A stretch of DNA of 64,000 nucleotides from Roseimaritima multifibrata (GCF_007741495.1 NZ_CP036262.1:4340001-4404000), one strand, 5' to 3'; positions 8,841-17,672 are shown, numbered from the stretch's first letter. Numbers and translations are program-made. Notes: a model not told the origin generated them from the sequence alone.

Positions 8841-9865
8841 GTTACGACCTACTTACCTTTATTTGGTTTGTGCTCCTGGGCGTGCTGCTTTGTGGTTACA
8901 CGATCCTAGACGGTTTCGATCTGGGCGTCGGCATCCTTCATCCCTTCCTCGCCAAAGACGACCGCGAACGCCGCCTGGTGATGAATTCGATCGGTCCGTT
9001 GTGGGACGGAAACGAAGTATGGTTGGTTACATTTGGAGGTGCACTTTTTGCGGCTTTCCCGGTCGCCTATGCGACGGTTTTCAGCAGTTTTTACACGGCG
9101 TTTTATCTTCTGTTGACCTGTTTGATCGGTCGCGCCGTCAGTTTGGAATTCCGCTCCAAGGTGCATTCCAAACCCTGGCGAAAATTTTGGGATGTCGGTT
9201 TCTTCCTCTCCTCTTTCACCGCTGCATTCCTGCTGGGCGTCGCCGGGGGCAACACCATGGCTGGCATGGAACTGGGGCCGAAGTATCTCTACGAAGGGAA
9301 TCTGCTAAGTCAAATCTATTGGTATCCATTGCTGGTCGGCTGCCTAACGGTCTCACTCTTTGCGTTGCACGGAGCCATCTACCTCTACTTGAAAACCGAA
9401 GACGAACTGCAAGCTCGCGTACGCCGAGCGATCACTCCACTTCTTTATGCGTTTGCAACGCTCTATATCATCGTAACGATTGCAACCTGGGCACATGTTC
9501 CGCACGCCACCGAGAATATCGCAGCCTATCCAATCCTCTGGATTGTCCCCGCGCTGAACGTGCTTGCGATTATGAACATTCCAAGGGCGATGCACTTGGG
9601 CAAACCAGCTTACGCGTTTTTTACATCTTCGATGGTGATCCTGGCATTGGCTTCCCTGTTCAGCGTCGCGGTTTTTCCTAATTTCATGCGGTCCACGATC
9701 GACCCCGCGTACAACGTCACACTAGAAAACGCAAGAAGTAGTGCCGGCACTTTAAAGACGATGCTGGTCATCGCCCTGATCGGAATGCCGTGTGTGATTA
9801 GTTACACCGTAATCATCTACTGGATCTTTCGCGGCAAGGTGAAACTAGATTCGAACAGTTATTGA
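8837..9865 (+). CDS. cydB: Cytochrome bd ubiquinol oxidase subunit II
   Basis: A membrane protein of 342 residues with eight or so hydrophobic segments. The N-terminal stretch CGYTILDGFDLGVGILHPF and the following GPLWDGNEVWLVTFGGALFAAFP are diagnostic CydB motifs. It overlaps cydA by the ATGA at 8837-8840, which implies translational coupling and equal production of the two subunits. The length is slightly below the roughly 380 residues of E. coli CydB and typical of the cyanide-insensitive branch. The operon appears to stop here, since about 195 bp of repeat-bearing DNA separate it from the next gene. Confidence 0.96.
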   Translation: MSYDLLTFIWFVLLGVLLCGYTILDGFDLGVGILHPFLAKDDRERRLVMNSIGPLWDGNEVWLVTFGGALFAAFPVAYATVFSSFYTAFYLLLTCLIGRAVSLEFRSKVHSKPWRKFWDVGFFLSSFTAAFLLGVAGGNTMAGMELGPKYLYEGNLLSQIYWYPLLVGCLTVSLFALHGAIYLYLKTEDELQARVRRAITPLLYAFATLYIIVTIATWAHVPHATENIAAYPILWIVPALNVLAIMNIPRAMHLGKPAYAFFTSSMVILALASLFSVAVFPNFMRSTIDPAYNVTLENARSSAGTLKTMLVIALIGMPCVISYTVIIYWIFRGKVKLDSNSY

Positions 9866-9922
9866 TCGAAACCAGAAACACCGTCCGGCAAATCCTGGTT
9901 GTCGCACGGATTCGCCGCCACA

Positions 9923-9977
9923 GAAGCAGGGTGGTGGCTACTCGCTGGCTGATCCGAAGCAGGGTGGTTTCTACTCG
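9923..9977 (+). repeat. Imperfect direct repeat, 33-bp period
   Basis: GAAGCAGGGTGGTGGCTACTCG at 9923 recurs as a 22-bp near-copy at 9956 with two mismatches. The pair lies in the gap between cydB and the methyltransferase gene. It is a small tandem duplication with no obvious function. Confidence 0.6.
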
Positions 9978-10060
9978 TCAACCAGCCTGTCGATTGATCG
10001 ACAGCAGGCGACGTCGGTAAACTAAAACGATCTAGCTTCCCGAACACGAAGAGCCGCCGC

Positions 10061-10516
10061 ATGTTTCTATGGTTACTGGTTGGGGCACAATTTGCATTGG
10101 CGGCCCTGCTTGTACTGACCACTTCCTGGATCCCTATACCTTGGGTTGCGATTCTGGTCGCCGCTCCGGGCATCTTATTGGCGGTAAGCGCTTCGTCGAA
10201 AATTGGGTTGCGGCGAGTCCGCATCCATCCGGCTGCAACCGAGTCGACGCAGCTGGTCACCAGTGGCCCCTACGGAGTCGTTCGCCACCCGATGTACACA
10301 GGGTTGTTGTGGTTCACGGCTGCTTTGTTATTAAGCGGATTCGCTTGGTGCAGACTTCTCAGCTGGCTTGGGTTGCTGTTGGTGCTTCGTATCAAAGCAG
10401 GCCACGAAGAGCATTTTCTAGAAGATTGTTTTCCCCGATACATCGATTATCGAAAAAACGTCGGCCAGCTCGTCCCCAAGCTTCACCGCCTTTTCCGCTC
10501 ACAGGCCACAAAGTAG
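10061..10516 (+). CDS. Isoprenylcysteine carboxyl methyltransferase-like membrane protein
   Basis: An integral membrane protein of 151 residues. After two hydrophobic segments comes the signature SGPYGVVRHPMYTGLL (around residues 67-82), then another pair of membrane segments and a C-terminal EEHFLEDCFPRYIDYRKNV stretch. RHPMYTG and the EE...Y...Y pattern are the S-adenosylmethionine-binding features of the ICMT/phospholipid N-methyltransferase family. Bacterial members are mostly uncharacterised, and the substrate here cannot be predicted. It follows cydB on the same strand after about 195 bp and precedes the TspO gene by 106 bp. Confidence 0.8.
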   Translation: MFLWLLVGAQFALAALLVLTTSWIPIPWVAILVAAPGILLAVSASSKIGLRRVRIHPAATESTQLVTSGPYGVVRHPMYTGLLWFTAALLLSGFAWCRLLSWLGLLLVLRIKAGHEEHFLEDCFPRYIDYRKNVGQLVPKLHRLFRSQATK

Positions 10517-10622
10517 GCAACCTTTCCAGAATGCAAACATCCACTTGCTCCACGGCAACCGCTCACACGATACTAGAGACTCATAAGCATTCGGTTCGAA
10601 CTCCAAACCTCAGATATCCTCC

Positions 10623-11018
10623 ATGACTTGGCGAGACTGGTACGACGCGCTCCACAAACCAACATGGACCCCCGAACCATCGACGATCAGCCTAATCTGG
10701 CAGCTTATTTATCCGATCATTTTGGTCACGTTCGTGTTCGTTTTTTACAAAGCCGCACGCAAACAAATTCCCAGACCAATCGCGATTCCGTTCATCCTCA
10801 ACTTGATCGCCAACATCGCCTTTACCCCGATCCTTTTCGGACTGCAGAATCTTCCCTTAGCCGCCCTCGACATCGCCATCGTCTGGCTAACCATTCTTTG
10901 GGCAATGAAAGCAATCTGGCCGCACTACCGCTGGGTCGCTCTAGCACAGATCCCCTACCTAATCTGGGTCACCATAGCAACCTTCCTCCAGTTCACCATC
11001 ACCGCCACCAACTGGTAA
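10623..11018 (+). CDS. tspO: TspO/MBR family tryptophan-rich sensory protein
   Basis: A protein of 131 residues with five predicted membrane helices, somewhat shorter than the usual 155-160. The start WYDALHKPTWTPEPSTI corresponds to the KPxWxPP region of TspO, and NLIANIAFTPILFGLQNLPLAALDI matches the central helices and their loop. TspO proteins bind porphyrins and are linked to oxidative and tetrapyrrole stress in bacteria. Presence next to a bd oxidase and a c-type peroxidase fits a haem- or stress-related role, but the connection is inferred. The gene ends just before a large tandem-repeat array. Confidence 0.82.
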   Translation: MTWRDWYDALHKPTWTPEPSTISLIWQLIYPIILVTFVFVFYKAARKQIPRPIAIPFILNLIANIAFTPILFGLQNLPLAALDIAIVWLTILWAMKAIWPHYRWVALAQIPYLIWVTIATFLQFTITATNW

Positions 11019-11025
11019 CACCGCA

Positions 11026-11121
11026 TCTCCTTGTCTCCTTGTCTCCTTGTCTCCTTGTCTCCTTGTCTCCTTGTCTCCTTGTCTCCTTGTCTCCTTGTCT
11101 CCTTGTCTCCTTGTCTCCTTG
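11026..11121 (+). repeat. Octamer tandem array (TCTCCTTG x12)
   Basis: Twelve perfect copies of TCTCCTTG run without interruption from 11026 to 11121, starting 8 bp after the tspO stop codon. On the minus strand the same DNA would encode a repeating ETRRQGDK-type polypeptide, which is an artefact of the repeat. The array passes directly into a heptamer array. Confidence 0.97.
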
Positions 11122-11123
11122 TC

Positions 11124-11165
11124 TCCCAACTCCCAACTCCCAACTCCCAACTCCCAACTCCCAAC
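11124..11165 (+). repeat. Heptamer tandem array (TCCCAAC x6)
   Basis: Six perfect copies of TCCCAAC directly follow the octamer array and end 20 bp before the start codon of the SEC-C gene. The same heptamer forms an 11-copy array at 57326-57402. Confidence 0.97.
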
Positions 11166-11185
11166 TCCGTCTCGCCAACGCTTCA

Positions 11186-12532
11186 ATGTATCTAACCGAA
11201 AAAGAAATCCTCGCCAGCCTCGACTATCCCAGCCTCTATGTTCGCGAAACGCTTCGCGAGTATTTCAATGGAAGGCTGACTCCGCCAATCGAATTAACCC
11301 ATAAGTTAATCGCGTTGATCGACGACGAGGGCTGGAACGGAGTGTTTGGCTATCCCCAACAGATTATTTATTGCCAGCAAGACAAAACGTCTTTGGAGTG
11401 GTGTTTTGAGCAGATTGACCAGTGCATGCGTGTTCCCACGGACCCGAAAAAGGGAGTCAACGCGTTGCTATTTGCCTTGGTCGAATGGACCATCCGTGCT
11501 CCGCTCCAGCTGTTGGTTCCTTATGAAGATCGCATCGAATCCCACCACGCCTTTCAACAGATCTATTTCTCAGAAACCAATCCAACAGACACCTTAAAAC
11601 GCCGCATCAAGCTTGAGTCGCTTACGGCGGAACAGGCATGGCCCCGAGTAGAGAAACTGTGCGACTTACTCGCCAATTCACCTTACTATCCTGAAAATTG
11701 CGATACGGACATAAATTTCTTGCTCGAATCACTCGCCGCCGATGGCGATAATTCTCGGGACAAACTGATAAACATCTTGCGAGACCCCAACGGCGACCAC
11801 GATGGGGCTCATGGCTGGATGGTCAGTACGATGATGGCCTTAGCAGGAAGGATGCGATTCAATGATGCGGTCCCGCATATTCTGGACAGAATGCGACGTG
11901 ACAAAGAATCGTATCGGCAACGGGGCGGTACCGCGATCACCAATATTGGAACACCTGATGCCCATCAAAAGGTCATCGAATTTTACTTAGGCCAACCCAG
12001 GAACGTTCGCATTTACCTGGAAAGCTCGCTTGAACACATTCACTATCCAGCAGCGGCAAAAAACTTGCTTCCTCTGTTAAAGTCCGTGAAAGACTCTGAA
12101 TCAAAAGTTCAACTGGCCATTACGATGGTATCCCAGTTCGACGATATTGCGATCGAACCAGCGATCAAAGTTTACGCCGAAAATCCGCAAGATGGCGATC
12201 GACATGTAATCATCGACAAACTGAACGCGTTTGCCTATGTCGCAGAACTTGAATTTCCAGATCTGGTAACGGAACGACGCAATGCCGAATCGGTATGGAT
12301 GATCCAACTAGCCAACATGCGTGACTTGAATGCAAAAAGATGTGCAGAGGGCATTCAACCTGACCAGATCGAAATTCACCACGTCGGTCCGGAAGGGGAT
12401 CTACTCACGCAAGATTTTACTACCTCCGACACACCACGAATAACGAAGAGCGACCGTGTCGGCAGAAACGATCCCTGTCCATGTGGCAGCGGCCTGAAAT
12501 ACAAAAAATGCTGCATCAACAAGGCCATGTGA
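11186..12532 (+). CDS. SEC-C motif protein of unknown function
   Basis: A soluble protein of 448 residues from the ATG at 11186; any longer reading would run through the tandem repeats and is not credible. The C-terminus is a clear SEC-C zinc motif (GRNDPCPCGSGLKYKKCC), as found at the end of SecA and in many stand-alone proteins. The rest is helical. The segment around residues 165-340 has HEAT-like character, with repeated helix pairs such as LINILRDPNGDHDGAHGWMVSTM and AHQKVIEFYLGQPRN. No enzyme motif was recognised. It could be a DUF1186-like adaptor. The start lies only 20 bp after the heptamer array, so the array sits in its 5' leader or promoter. Confidence 0.75.
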   Translation: MYLTEKEILASLDYPSLYVRETLREYFNGRLTPPIELTHKLIALIDDEGWNGVFGYPQQIIYCQQDKTSLEWCFEQIDQCMRVPTDPKKGVNALLFALVEWTIRAPLQLLVPYEDRIESHHAFQQIYFSETNPTDTLKRRIKLESLTAEQAWPRVEKLCDLLANSPYYPENCDTDINFLLESLAADGDNSRDKLINILRDPNGDHDGAHGWMVSTMMALAGRMRFNDAVPHILDRMRRDKESYRQRGGTAITNIGTPDAHQKVIEFYLGQPRNVRIYLESSLEHIHYPAAAKNLLPLLKSVKDSESKVQLAITMVSQFDDIAIEPAIKVYAENPQDGDRHVIIDKLNAFAYVAELEFPDLVTERRNAESVWMIQLANMRDLNAKRCAEGIQPDQIEIHHVGPEGDLLTQDFTTSDTPRITKSDRVGRNDPCPCGSGLKYKKCCINKAM

Positions 12533-12689
12533 TCCGAGATCCAAGCGGTCTCTTCCCCAGCAAATCGCCAGACGATTATCTAATTGTCGCCTTTCGCGCA
12601 GCAAAAGTAGGCCGGACCAAAGAGCGACAGCGATGCCGTTCCGGCAAACGCTCCCAACGTGGAGAACTCAGCAAGCACGAGTCTCGGGG

Positions 12690-13075
12690 GACGTGTGATT
12701 TATAAATGACGAAAGTCTGGCTCCCCTCGCCCCCAAGCGAGCTCTTTGTTGCGGAAGAAATCTCTGCTAGCTCATTGCGTGATCCCTGCCTCTTTGTTTG
12801 ATTTAGCGGAGCTTGCTTGGGGGAGAAGGGGAAATTTCCAGCCGGCGATTTTTCCAGCGAAGACGCGCTTAATGCCTCGAATTGCAAGCGGTTATGCCAC
12901 GCCTTTCCCAACGCTGTCGGCCCCTCTCCCCCAGCCCCTCTCCCCAAAAAGGCCTTTGAATCGTACTTAATTGAATTAGCTGACGAACCGTTGATCCAGT
13001 ATCAAACCTGTTTTAAGCGAGCTTGTTTTGAGGGCGAGGGGAGCCGGAGTTTCTTCACTTATTCTTTTCACGCTC
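12690..13075. repeat. Inverted-repeat element, possible MITE-like insertion
   Basis: The 722 bp between the SEC-C gene and the next gene hold no credible coding region. Arms of about 55 bp in opposite orientation bound a central region of about 270 bp. The left arm (12690-12744) includes GGCTCCCCTCGCCC at 12719-12732 and the right arm (13018-13075) its exact complement at 13032-13045. Similarity continues outwards into ACGTGTGATTTATAAATGA on the left and inwards into GAGCTC/GAGCTT. The outer parts of both arms resemble the dispersed repeat seen at 33031, 45645 and 62030. The interior contains several C-rich, G-rich degenerate copies such as CCCCTCTCCCCCAGCCCC. No transposase is present. Confidence 0.6.
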
Positions 13076-13255
13076 CCTCGAAAAGCGACATTTCCTTCCA
13101 ACGACCGATTGTTGTGCCTGCGGAAATCACTGCCCGCGTTTTCGGCTATGATGAATACCGACATGAGTGGTGGATGCATGGACCTTGCTTGGCTTTGAGT
13201 TCGCGAAATTTTATGAATTGGGGATTCCGGTTTGACGAAAATTCGATTCAGGACA

Positions 13256-16129
13256 ATGGGCAAACTTGATCGACTTGCCAGGCGATGCGTCGTCATTTGC
13301 CTGTTCGGTTTCAGTGTTTGTCTGTTGATTGGCTCCTTCTCGATCCCCGCGCATGCCGACGAACCTTCCGCGATCACTGATGAGAGCGAGATTCTTTTCG
13401 TACGCCGAATCGCACCTCTGTTTCGTGAAAAATGTTTGGGATGCCATGGTCAAGATCCCGAATTGATTGAAGGCAACCTTGATTTTCGCTCGATCCATCC
13501 ATTGACCGCTGGCGGCGAAAGTGGCGAAGCGGGGATTGTTGTCGGCAATCCTGAGGAGAGCTCGATCTACTTGGCTTCGCTCCGCGGCGAAGAAGATTTC
13601 TCTGCGATGCCGCCCAAGGAAAGTGAAGCTCTCAGCGATCAGCAGCTCTCCTGGTTGAAACGGTGGATCGAAACGGGTGCCAAGTGGCCTACGGAGGAAA
13701 CCGTAAAAGCGATCGAACAACAGTATGCTGAGGCTTGGTCCGCTGAAGATGGCGTGATCGTTGCAACGTCTGGCGGACTGGACGCGAACTGGACCAATCG
13801 CCGCTATGACCCGGCCGGCCTCTGGGCGTACCAACCGCTAAAGCATGCGGAGATTCCTCCAGGGCAGAAATCACCCATCGATCATTTTATCCTTGATACG
13901 ATGCCCGACGGCCTTGCGGTCGCCCCCCGGGCCGACCGGAGGACTCTGATTCGCCGGGCCGCATTCGATTTGACCGGTTTGCCTCCAACACCTGAGCAGG
14001 TCGCAAATTTCTTAGACGATCCAGCCGACGATCAAGTGGCGTTTGCTGCTTTGGTTGACCGCTTACTCGATTCGCCTCATTACGGCGAACGTATGGCGCA
14101 GCACTGGCTTGATGTGACTCGCTACGCTGACTCTTCGGGCTTTGCCAACGACTATGAACGAGGCAACGCGTGGCGGTACCGCGATTATGTGATTCGTTCC
14201 TTCAACGATGACAAACCGTACAACGATTTCATCCGTGAACAGATTGCCGGCGATGAAATCACCCCCGATGATCCAGAAGGGATTATTGCCGCCGGATTCC
14301 TTCGCATGGGACCTTGGGAATTGACCGGGATGGAAGTCGCAAAAGTTGCACGCATGCGATTCCTGGACGACGTAACGAATAGCGTCGGTGAAACCTTTCT
14401 CGGTCAATCGCTGCAGTGCTGCCGTTGTCACGATCACAAATTCGATCCGATCCCCACACGTGACTACTACAGCGTCCAAGCAATCTTTGCGACCACTCAG
14501 TTGGCAGACCGACAAGCCAAGTTTACCAGCGACGAAAACATCGCGGGATTCGAGGAAAGAACCTACCTGGAAGCTCGCAGCAAAGGATACGAAAACGTAC
14601 GCGAGCAAATGGACAAGGCGCTGCTAGAGAATGCTGAACAATGGTACGCAGCAGAGAATCGTGACATGGAACAATGGAAGGAGGCTGTCGCGAAAGCGAA
14701 ACAAGGCAAAACGGCTCGTGGCGTTTTTGTTGCCGCTCGCAAATCACTGATGGCATCGGGCATCAAACAACAAGATCTACCGCCGATCAAAGTTGGATTC
14801 ACTCCCCAGCAATTTGGACTGGAACGAGTCGCTAGAAAAGGGCTGGAGCGTCTGAAGTGGGAGTTCGACCGTTATCAACCGTTCGCACATTCCGTCTACA
14901 ACGGTCACACCCCGTCCCTGAAGTCGGTGCCCAACCCTCTGCGACTGCCCAAAGACCGAACAAAAGGAGAACTAGAAACGCCGGTCATTCACACCGGCGG
15001 GGATCCGTTTGCTGAAGGAGAACCGGTTCAGCCAGGAGTACTAAGTGTCATCACAAACCAAGTTTCGACCGAAGTGCCCAAAACCATCTCAGGTCGTCGA
15101 ACGGCGCTCGCCAACTGGATTGCCGACTCCGCCAATCCGCTTACAACGCGGGTGATCGTCAATCGAATCTGGCAATGGCACTTTGGGCAGGCGATTGCCG
15201 GCAACCCCAACAACTTTGGTTCGACCGGCAAGCGTCCGACGCATCCACTTTTGCTTGATTTCTTAGCCCAGCAGTTGATTGCTGGCGACTGGTCGATCAA
15301 ATCCCTGCATCGTCAGATCATGAACTCGGACGCATACTGTCGCAGTTCACATCATCCTGACCGAAAGCAACTATCAAATCTGGATCCACAAAACGAATCC
15401 TACGCGGCTTTTATGCCTCGACGTCTAAGCGCCGAAGAACTCCGCGATGCGATGCTAAGCGTCAGTGTGCAACTGAATGACGCGATTGGTGGCATCCCTT
15501 GTCGTCCGATCATTAACGCCGAAGTCGCGTTGCAGCCACGTCAAGTCATGGGCACGTTTGCGGCTGCCTGGACACCAAACCCCAAGCCCGCCCAGCGCAA
15601 CCGTCGTTCGATCTACGTATTAAAACTCCGCGGATTGGTCGATCCCAGCCTGGAAGTCTTTAACGCTCCCTCGCCTGATTTCTCCTGCGAACGCCGAGAC
15701 ACCTCCACGGTCACTCCGCAGGTCTTCACAATGTTTAACAGTCACAGCACGCATACGAGAGCCTTGGCGTTGGCAAAGGATGTCATGACCGACAACGCAG
15801 ATCCATCCGAAGTGATTCGCCGTGTCTACTCGCGACTATTCAGTCGCGACGCGACCGACAGGGAGATCACGCGTTGCCTTGCCCACTGGAATCAAATTGA
15901 AACGATGCTGCCATCCGAAGCCCCAAATCGCGAACCGCCTCCCCGGCAGATCGTGCGTGAAGCGGTCGAAGAGAACACGGGCGAACGATTCACTTTCATC
16001 GAACGTTTACATGCTGTCGATGATTTCGAACCGGATGTCCAGCCAAGCGACGTCTCCCGTCGTACACGTGCTTTAGCGGATCTCTGTTTAGTGCTGCTTA
16101 ATAGCAATGAGTTTGTTTATGTCTACTAA
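13256..16129 (+). CDS. Planctomycete cytochrome C / DUF1549 / DUF1553 protein
   Basis: An exported protein of 957 residues. A signal peptide covers residues 1-35 (ends IPAHADEP). Next is the planctomycete-type cytochrome C domain with a single haem motif, CLGCH at 60-64, then a DUF1549 domain (DHFILDTMPDGL to CRCHDHKFDPIPTRDYY) and a C-terminal DUF1553 domain (ANPLTTRVIVNRIWQWHFG, SHHPDRKQL, MPRRLSAEELRDAML). The ATG at 13256 is chosen over an upstream TTG because it gives a clean signal peptide. These large periplasmic proteins are expanded in planctomycetes and usually paired with a DUF1501 protein, as here (overlap of 23 bp). The reaction is unknown; a redox role in breakdown of complex sugars has been suggested for the group. 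Confidence 0.93.
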   Translation: MGKLDRLARRCVVICLFGFSVCLLIGSFSIPAHADEPSAITDESEILFVRRIAPLFREKCLGCHGQDPELIEGNLDFRSIHPLTAGGESGEAGIVVGNPEESSIYLASLRGEEDFSAMPPKESEALSDQQLSWLKRWIETGAKWPTEETVKAIEQQYAEAWSAEDGVIVATSGGLDANWTNRRYDPAGLWAYQPLKHAEIPPGQKSPIDHFILDTMPDGLAVAPRADRRTLIRRAAFDLTGLPPTPEQVANFLDDPADDQVAFAALVDRLLDSPHYGERMAQHWLDVTRYADSSGFANDYERGNAWRYRDYVIRSFNDDKPYNDFIREQIAGDEITPDDPEGIIAAGFLRMGPWELTGMEVAKVARMRFLDDVTNSVGETFLGQSLQCCRCHDHKFDPIPTRDYYSVQAIFATTQLADRQAKFTSDENIAGFEERTYLEARSKGYENVREQMDKALLENAEQWYAAENRDMEQWKEAVAKAKQGKTARGVFVAARKSLMASGIKQQDLPPIKVGFTPQQFGLERVARKGLERLKWEFDRYQPFAHSVYNGHTPSLKSVPNPLRLPKDRTKGELETPVIHTGGDPFAEGEPVQPGVLSVITNQVSTEVPKTISGRRTALANWIADSANPLTTRVIVNRIWQWHFGQAIAGNPNNFGSTGKRPTHPLLLDFLAQQLIAGDWSIKSLHRQIMNSDAYCRSSHHPDRKQLSNLDPQNESYAAFMPRRLSAEELRDAMLSVSVQLNDAIGGIPCRPIINAEVALQPRQVMGTFAAAWTPNPKPAQRNRRSIYVLKLRGLVDPSLEVFNAPSPDFSCERRDTSTVTPQVFTMFNSHSTHTRALALAKDVMTDNADPSEVIRRVYSRLFSRDATDREITRCLAHWNQIETMLPSEAPNREPPPRQIVREAVEENTGERFTFIERLHAVDDFEPDVQPSDVSRRTRALADLCLVLLNSNEFVYVY

Positions 16130-17537
16130 TCGCCGAAATTTCCTGTACTCGATGGGGACATCTCTGGGCAGCGTCGCCCTGTCCGCAATGCTGGCGGACG
16201 AAGCGGCCGCGACATCGCCGTCCAACGCAGCGAAACCGACTGGTCCGATGGCACCCAAACAAGGTCATTTTCCAGCCAAGGCAAAGAACTGCATCTTTCT
16301 GATGATGGAAGGGGGGCCATCGCATATCGATACGTTCGATCCCAAACCATCGCTTGGCAAAATGCACCTGAAGGAGTTCACCCGCAAAGGCGAACAAAAA
16401 TCGGCGATGGAAAGCGGCAAACGCTACTACGTGGAAAGTCCCTTCGGATTTACCAAACATGGCGAAAGTGGTGCCGACATGGCGGACAACTGGACGCACC
16501 TGGCATCGGTCGCCGATGACCTGTGCTTCTATCGCGGATGTCAAGTCGATAGCGTCAATCACCCGACAGCGATGTATCAGATGAACTGCGGTAATCGTTT
16601 TGGCGGCGATCCGGGATTGGGCGCATGGATCACCTACGGACTGGGAAGCGAGAATCAAAACCTGCCAGGATTTTTGGTGCTGCCTGAAGTGTCGTACCCG
16701 CAGGGGGGGGCCGCGAACTGGAGCAATGGTTACTTGCCAGCCTTCTACCAAGGAACGCCGCTACGCCCCAAAGGCTCCCCTATTCTGGACCTGCGGCCGC
16801 CGGCTGGTGTGACTTCAGAGAGGCAACGGGCGAACCTGGACTTTTTGAGTCAAATCAACGCCACCCACGCTGCGGAACACCCGGGACATGACGATCTGAA
16901 CGCCCGGATCGAAAGTTATGAACTCGCTTTTCGTATGCAGACGGAAGTTCCCAATGCAATCGACCTGTCCGGTGAAGATTCACGCACGCTGGACATGTAC
17001 GGTATCGATGGGAAGGCGACCGATTCTTTCGGTCGCAAATGTTTACTGGCTCGAAAGATGGTCGAAAAAGGCGTTCGCTTTATCCAGCTGTACAACGGGT
17101 CCTGGGACAGCCATGACTATATCGAAAGGGCACATGGCAATCTGGTTCGAGGCGTCGACCAACCGATCGCGGCGTTGATCAAAGATCTGAAACAACGAGG
17201 GCTTCTTGAAAGCACGCTCGTCGTCTGGTGCGGCGAGTTCGGTCGGACGCCAGACAACGGGGTACGAGGCGGAGTCGCCTATGGACGCGACCATAACCCC
17301 AATGCGATGACGATCTGGATGGCAGGCGGAGGTTGCAAAGCAGGCCACACGATCGGGGCAACGGATGAATTAGGCATGTCGGCTGTCGAAAACGTCCATC
17401 ACGTCCGCGATTTCCATTGCACGCTGCTGCGGTTGTTAGGACTGGACGACAACAAACTGACCTATTACCACGCCGGCCGCTTTAAACAGCTCAGCCAGTT
17501 CGGCGGCAAAGTCATCGGAGAACTGATCGCCGGGTAG
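16107..17537 (+). CDS. DUF1501 protein, Tat-exported
   Basis: A protein of 476 residues whose start overlaps the end of the preceding cytochrome/DUF1549/DUF1553 gene. A second ATG at 16119 gives MSTNRRNFLYSMGTS, a cleaner twin-arginine leader, and may be the real start. The body has features of the DUF1501 family, which is related to sulfatases and alkaline phosphatases: FLMMEGGPSHIDTFDPKP near the N-terminus, then NHPTAMYQMNCGNRFGGDPGLGAWITYGLG, WDSHDYIERAHGNL, and WCGEFGRTPDNGVRGGVAYGRDHN. These supply the Asp/His residues expected for a metal site. Its function is unknown, and it probably works with the neighbouring protein in the periplasm. Confidence 0.93.
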   Translation: MSLFMSTNRRNFLYSMGTSLGSVALSAMLADEAAATSPSNAAKPTGPMAPKQGHFPAKAKNCIFLMMEGGPSHIDTFDPKPSLGKMHLKEFTRKGEQKSAMESGKRYYVESPFGFTKHGESGADMADNWTHLASVADDLCFYRGCQVDSVNHPTAMYQMNCGNRFGGDPGLGAWITYGLGSENQNLPGFLVLPEVSYPQGGAANWSNGYLPAFYQGTPLRPKGSPILDLRPPAGVTSERQRANLDFLSQINATHAAEHPGHDDLNARIESYELAFRMQTEVPNAIDLSGEDSRTLDMYGIDGKATDSFGRKCLLARKMVEKGVRFIQLYNGSWDSHDYIERAHGNLVRGVDQPIAALIKDLKQRGLLESTLVVWCGEFGRTPDNGVRGGVAYGRDHNPNAMTIWMAGGGCKAGHTIGATDELGMSAVENVHHVRDFHCTLLRLLGLDDNKLTYYHAGRFKQLSQFGGKVIGELIAG

Positions 17538-17544
17538 CACAAGT

Positions 17545-17613
17545 GCCTGCACTACGGGGATGGATCACATTGCAGGCTGGATAAAAATACAGGCTGGCAG
17601 CCTGCACTACGGG
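17545..17613 (+). repeat. GCCTGCACTACGGG direct repeat with palindromic core
   Basis: GCCTGCACTACGGG occurs at 17545 and again at 17600, and the second copy is preceded by the palindrome CAGGCTGGCAGCCTG. Related palindromes occur at 63328-63369. The repeat fills the short gap between the DUF1501 gene and the sigma factor gene. Confidence 0.7.
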
Positions 17614-17672
17614 AGGTTTTGGCGAAGCGATCGTGGCTTGCCGTGTGCACCGGTTGCTGCGAAATTGAGGGG

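Noticed and set aside
11026-11165. Possible CRISPR array
   Set aside because: Units of 7-8 bp repeat head to tail with no spacers, so it is simple tandem repeat DNA. The same holds for 57326-57402.
10955-11186. Minus-strand frames with many ETRRQGDK-type repeats
   Set aside because: They are translations of the octamer and heptamer arrays; no start signal and no independent coding evidence.
12817-13269. Plus-strand frame of 150 codons between the SEC-C gene and the cytochrome gene
   Set aside because: It runs through the inverted-repeat element, shares codons with the start of the next gene, and has no domain.
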